From: an uncultured Erysipelotrichaceae bacterium
Lineage (GTDB): Bacteria > Bacillota_I > Bacilli_A > Erysipelotrichales > Erysipelotrichaceae
DNA: 7,234 bases
NCBI GenBank assembly: GCA_902784015.1
Contig: CACZTC010000054.1
Coordinates: forward strand, 1-7,234
Reading direction: 5' to 3'
The notes below the pieces were generated by a model that was not told where the DNA came from, searched no databases, and was given only the letters and a program-made list of their open reading frames with translations. Positions 4,594 to 7,234 of the stretch are shown piece after piece. The position numbers were made by a program, and so were the translations under genes. Positions within the stretch are counted from its first letter, which is position 1. Each line of letters opens with the position of its first letter.

Positions 4594-5769
4594 ATGAGGA
4601 TGAAAAAAATAGTCATTAGTTTATTATGTATTTCTCTTTTTAGCTCTTGTAAAGCTATTAAAGAAGAAATAATACCTTATGATGATGAACCATCATATTC
4701 AGTTTTAGATACTATTTCTTATAATGATGATTTTGTTGTTCCTTTTAATACTACTGTTAAATTAGAAACATTAAGATATGCAGACATGCAAGAATTAGAG
4801 CCTATCTTTCAAGATACTATGCAAACTTATGGTAAGTATTTTGATGCTTTCCATGAATATGAAGGACTTAATAATATAGCTTCAATAAATAATAATTATG
4901 GAAAAGAAGAAGAATTAATATTAAATGATGAAATCTTTAATATTATTAAAGAAGCCATCACTCTAACAAAATTAACAGATGGAAAATTTAACTTAACCAT
5001 TGGTACTTTATTTGATCTATGGCGTGATAAATTCTCCCCTTTCCCTGTTCAAAATGCTGATCCTAATGGTGAAGATATTAAAAGGGCTCTAGGCTGCGTA
5101 GTAGACGCGAATGATATTGAAGAAGTTATTGAATTAAATGAAGAGAATCACTCAGTAATATTTCATTCTTATTCATCTTGCGAAGATAAAGTTAAATTAG
5201 ATGTTGGTGCCATAGCTAAAGGTTATGCATTAGATTTATGTAAAGATATATTAAGTGAGTATGAAAAACCATTTCTTATAAATGCTGGAGCTAGTTCTAT
5301 TATCACTTATGTTCCAGGTAATGAGAATAAGACTTGGATAATTGGTATTAGAAATCCTTATGCCCGTGTTTTAACTCTTTTTGATTATGCTTTAGATAAT
5401 AGCGCAACATTTACAACAAGCGGTGATGATTCTAATTACTTTATTTTAGAAGATGGAACTATCCGCCATCATATCTTAGATGCAGAAACTGGTTATCCCA
5501 ATACATATATTAAAGAAGCTTCTATTACCTCAAGTGAAAAAGCTTTTATAAGTGATGCTTTAACAACTGCTTTTTTTAATTGTGTAACGCTTGAAGAAAG
5601 ATTAGATTTAATAAATAAAGTCGAAGAGTATTATGGTATCACTTTATCCTATGCATATTTTGAAGAAACAGCTAATGAACAAGGAAGATTAGTTACAGAT
5701 GCTAATTTTAATAAATATATTATTCCTTCTAGCATTGCTGATAATATTATTAATGTAGAGGTTAAATAA
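4594..5769 (+). CDS. ApbE-family FAD:protein FMN transferase lipoprotein
   Basis: A 391-residue exported enzyme that moves FMN from FAD onto Thr/Ser of FMN-binding proteins outside the membrane; the same role is called FmnB in Listeria. A signal peptide ends at a slightly atypical lipobox LFSSC (C19). ApbE landmarks follow in order: YFDAFHEYEG...LNNIASIN (82-99), DGKFNLTIGTLFDLW (129-143), VKLDVGAIAKGYALD (200-214), the INAGASS loop (229-235), TFTTSGDDSNYF (272-283), HHILDAETGYP (292-302) and the metal-site segment SDALTT (320-325) with D321. The NAGAS loop replaces the commoner GG version. The start is either 4594 or codon 3 at 4600; neither has a Shine-Dalgarno. Its stop overlaps the next start by one base (TAATG). 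Divergence from the FMN-binding lipoprotein gene strongly suggests that protein as substrate. Base composition looks more AT-rich than in the opposite operon. Confidence 0.93.
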   Translation: MRMKKIVISLLCISLFSSCKAIKEEIIPYDDEPSYSVLDTISYNDDFVVPFNTTVKLETLRYADMQELEPIFQDTMQTYGKYFDAFHEYEGLNNIASINNNYGKEEELILNDEIFNIIKEAITLTKLTDGKFNLTIGTLFDLWRDKFSPFPVQNADPNGEDIKRALGCVVDANDIEEVIELNEENHSVIFHSYSSCEDKVKLDVGAIAKGYALDLCKDILSEYEKPFLINAGASSIITYVPGNENKTWIIGIRNPYARVLTLFDYALDNSATFTTSGDDSNYFILEDGTIRHHILDAETGYPNTYIKEASITSSEKAFISDALTTAFFNCVTLEERLDLINKVEEYYGITLSYAYFEETANEQGRLVTDANFNKYIIPSSIADNIINVEVK

Positions 5770-6455
5770 TGAAACGCTACTTTATTATTTTTATCACTCT
5801 CATCCTTTTCTGTAGTAGTTGTTTTAATAATGTAATAAATGAAGAAACTATTGAAAAAGATGAAGTTACACAAGAAATAATATCTATTACTTCTTTACCT
5901 GAAAAAGAAATACCAGATTCTCCTCTTGCTAATGAATCACCACTAAGTGCAGATAATATTGATGATTATCTATTTTTAGAAGATGTTTTATATATAGATT
6001 TAAGATCATTCTCTCAACAACAAAGTGAAGGAAGTATCGCAGGCTTTAAAGTGATACCTTTTTATGAAGTAATTGTTTGGTGGGAGAAACAAGATAATGT
6101 TTTATTCACGATGTCTAAGCCTAATGATAATTATGATTCTTATTTAGGGGATGTCGGTTCATTTATTCCAAATTATGAAGAAAGTATACAGATTTTAGAA
6201 AATATTTTTCCTCGAGATAAACAAATTGTATTTATATCTACAGCAGGAGTGGAAGCTGCTTATATGATTAATCTTTTAACACAATATGGTTATGATGCCT
6301 CTTTGTTATATAATGCTGGAACATTTACTAATGGGATAGGTAATACAACTGCTTATATGAATAAAGAAGATCATAAGTATTATATTAAAGGTGATAGTAG
6401 TTATGAATTAGAAGTCACTTTCAATTGGGGAGAATTAACTCCTATTAACCCATAA
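5769..6455 (+). CDS. rhodanese-like lipoprotein paralogue lacking the catalytic cysteine
   Basis: A 228-residue protein with a signal peptide and lipobox-like FCSSC (C18), an acidic linker (22-58) and a degenerate rhodanese-like domain. It aligns along its length with the product of 2708-3430: DNIDDYLFLEDVLYIDLRSF (62-81) against DNIDQYLNRDDVLYIDTRDY, GFKVIPF against NFECIPF, PNYEESIQILENIFPRDK (134-151) against PTYEESDAVLEMLFPKDK, and a shared LTP near the C-terminus. In the active-site loop the partner's CQTGGR is STAGVE (157-162), so Cys is Ser and Arg is Glu, and sulfur transfer is not expected. The Cys-x-x repeat is also missing; the only cysteines are C15 and C18 in the signal region. 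AGAGG lies 7 nt before the ATG, and TAATG couples it to the ApbE gene. A binding, scaffold or sensor role is possible but unproven. Confidence 0.8.
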   Translation: MKRYFIIFITLILFCSSCFNNVINEETIEKDEVTQEIISITSLPEKEIPDSPLANESPLSADNIDDYLFLEDVLYIDLRSFSQQQSEGSIAGFKVIPFYEVIVWWEKQDNVLFTMSKPNDNYDSYLGDVGSFIPNYEESIQILENIFPRDKQIVFISTAGVEAAYMINLLTQYGYDASLLYNAGTFTNGIGNTTAYMNKEDHKYYIKGDSSYELEVTFNWGELTPINP

Positions 6456-6461
6456 TAACAC

Positions 6462-6490
6462 TTGATAATATCTATTTTTACTACGATAAT
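6462..6490 (+). promoter_or_regulatory. promoter of the GntR gene, predicted to give a leaderless mRNA
   Basis: TTGATA (6462-6467), 17 bp, GATAAT (6485-6490): five of six consensus matches in each box with ideal spacing. The expected start, 7 bases past the -10, is 6497, exactly the A of the second in-frame ATG. No copy of the TTGTATACAA palindrome is present here, so autoregulation is not evident. Confidence 0.6.
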
Positions 6491-7150
6491 ATGAATATGA
6501 ACAACATTATTAAACCAACTATTCGTTCACAAGTTTATGATATTCTCAAACAAAGAATAATGGAGGACTATTATAAAGCTGGTTCAAAATTATCTGAGCA
6601 ACAAATTTGTGATGAATTACAAGTAAGTAGATCTCCAGTTAGAGAAGCTTTTCGTCAGCTTGAAGCAGATGGATTATTAATCAGCAATGCCAACAAAGGT
6701 GTAATTGTTAAAAAATTTACTGAGCATGATGTGGAAAGTTTCTATGAAATAGAAAGTAGCATTCAAGCTTATTCAATAAATACTAATCGCGACATTTTTT
6801 GCGAAGAAGAAAAAGAAAAGTTTAAAGCACTTAAAATAGGATTTGAAGAGGCTTATAAAAAGAAAGATTTAAATGAATATTTAAAATTATCCGAACAATT
6901 TCATTATGAAATTATTTGTCTTTCTTCTAATTCTTTTTTAGTAGATATTTATAAAAGAATTGGTATATTGAATTATCGTTTCCGTTTATTATCTTTAAAA
7001 GATCCTACAAGATTTGATAAAGCTCATAAAGAACATAAACAAATAATAGAAGCCATTCTAAAAGACGATGCAGCTTTAGCTAAACAATTATTAAAGAATC
7101 ATATTGAAGAAGCTTCAAAAGTTGTAATCAGAACCTTAACTAAAGAATAG
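6491..7150 (+). CDS. GntR-family transcriptional regulator, FadR/FCD subgroup
   Basis: A 219-residue cytoplasmic DNA-binding protein. An N-terminal winged helix-turn-helix (about 11-75) shows SQVYDILKQRIMEDYYKAGS, LSEQQICDELQVSRSPVREA (34-53) with the recognition helix, and LEADGLLISNANKGVIV. The C-terminal all-helical FCD domain (about 80-215) has the metal/ligand histidines H138 (EQFHYEI), H182 (HKEHKQIIEAI) and H204 (KNHIEEA). The Asp usually four residues before the first His is S134, so metal or ligand binding may be altered. Proteins of this subgroup respond to small carboxylic acids and similar metabolites; the ligand here cannot be read. The start is 6491 or, if the promoter call is right, codon 3 at 6497; no Shine-Dalgarno precedes either. 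Third gene on the plus strand, 35 nt after the lipoprotein gene with no terminator between. It probably controls the divergent region at 4493-4593. Confidence 0.92.
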   Translation: MNMNNIIKPTIRSQVYDILKQRIMEDYYKAGSKLSEQQICDELQVSRSPVREAFRQLEADGLLISNANKGVIVKKFTEHDVESFYEIESSIQAYSINTNRDIFCEEEKEKFKALKIGFEEAYKKKDLNEYLKLSEQFHYEIICLSSNSFLVDIYKRIGILNYRFRLLSLKDPTRFDKAHKEHKQIIEAILKDDAALAKQLLKNHIEEASKVVIRTLTKE

Positions 7151-7158
7151 CCATTAAA

Positions 7159-7180
7159 AAAAGCTGGTCACCCAGCTTTT
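7159..7180. terminator. bidirectional terminator between the GntR gene and tuf
   Basis: AAAAGCTGG (7159-7167) pairs with CCAGCTTTT (7172-7180) around a TCAC loop. On the plus strand it is followed by C and TTTTT (7182-7186); on the minus strand the product continues with U opposite 7156-7162. It starts 8 nt after the GntR stop and lies 10 nt past the tuf stop, so it serves two convergent genes and ends the tuf transcript before rpsJ. Confidence 0.88.
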
Positions 7181-7190
7181 CTTTTTATCA

Positions 7191-7234
7191 TTACTTAATG
7201 ATTTCTGTGATATTACCAGAACCTACTGTTCTAC
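7191..7234 (-). CDS. tuf: elongation factor Tu, C-terminal fragment (runs off the right edge)
   Basis: Read on the minus strand the last codons give RTVGSGNITEIIK followed by TAA (7193-7191). This matches the EF-Tu C-terminus, where GRTVG-G followed by a short variable tail ends domain 3. EF-Tu is the GTPase that brings aminoacyl-tRNA to the ribosome. Only 13 codons are inside the window, so the call rests on the RTVGSG motif, on the gene lying on the same strand as rpsJ, and on the usual tuf-rpsJ order in Bacillota. If the order is ancestral, everything between the two is inserted. Confidence 0.8.
   Translation of the reverse strand, partial: RTVGSGNITEIIK

Noticed and set aside
416..7150. 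Recoding of TGA as Trp as in many Mollicutes, suggested by the lack of TGA stop codons in the window
   Set aside because: The stops seen are TAA or TAG only, but Trp codons are TGG and no frame is extended or broken by in-frame TGA; the small number of genes and high AT content explain the missing TGA stops.

Overview
The window reads as an AT-rich Bacillota chromosome (Erysipelotrichia or a similar low-GC Firmicute is my best guess, not provable here). The left edge carries the first 20 codons of ribosomal protein S10 (rpsJ, minus strand). The right edge carries the last 13 codons of what reads as elongation factor Tu (tuf, minus strand). These two genes usually lie close together in the str-S10 ribosomal cluster, so the roughly 7.1 kb between them looks like an accessory block set into a highly conserved junction. 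All Trp codons I checked are TGG and the code looks standard.

Layout. 1-217: rpsJ start, its Shine-Dalgarno, a structured 5' leader and a clear promoter. 218-359: AT-rich gap with no gene. 360-395: terminator closing a minus-strand run that, in transcription order, is a membrane-anchored barnase-like RNase (2635-2135), a barstar-like inhibitor (2135-1827), an unknown two-helix membrane protein (1852-1547) and alanine dehydrogenase (1531-416). 2660-2683: terminator separating that run from an upstream minus-strand operon of two lipoproteins: an FMN-binding lipoprotein (4492-3452) and a rhodanese-like lipoprotein with a Cys-x-x repeat (3430-2708). 4493-4593: divergent control region with a perfect inverted repeat. 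4594-7150: plus-strand run of an ApbE-type FMN transferase lipoprotein, a second rhodanese-like lipoprotein that has lost the active-site Cys, and an FCD-type GntR regulator. 7159-7180: bidirectional terminator shared with tuf.

How the genes may work together. ApbE enzymes attach FMN covalently to Thr/Ser in extracytoplasmic FMN-binding proteins, and the divergently transcribed FMN-binding lipoprotein has a canonical attachment motif, so enzyme and substrate face each other across one control region. Each arm also carries one copy of a paralogous rhodanese-like lipoprotein (catalytic Cys present in one, Ser in the other). This suggests a cell-surface flavin/thiol redox module, probably controlled by the local GntR protein through the inverted repeat in the divergent promoter. 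Its substrate and electron donor are not visible in the window. The barnase-barstar pair is a separate RNase/immunity cassette with all main catalytic residues kept and apparently matched changes at the toxin-inhibitor interface.
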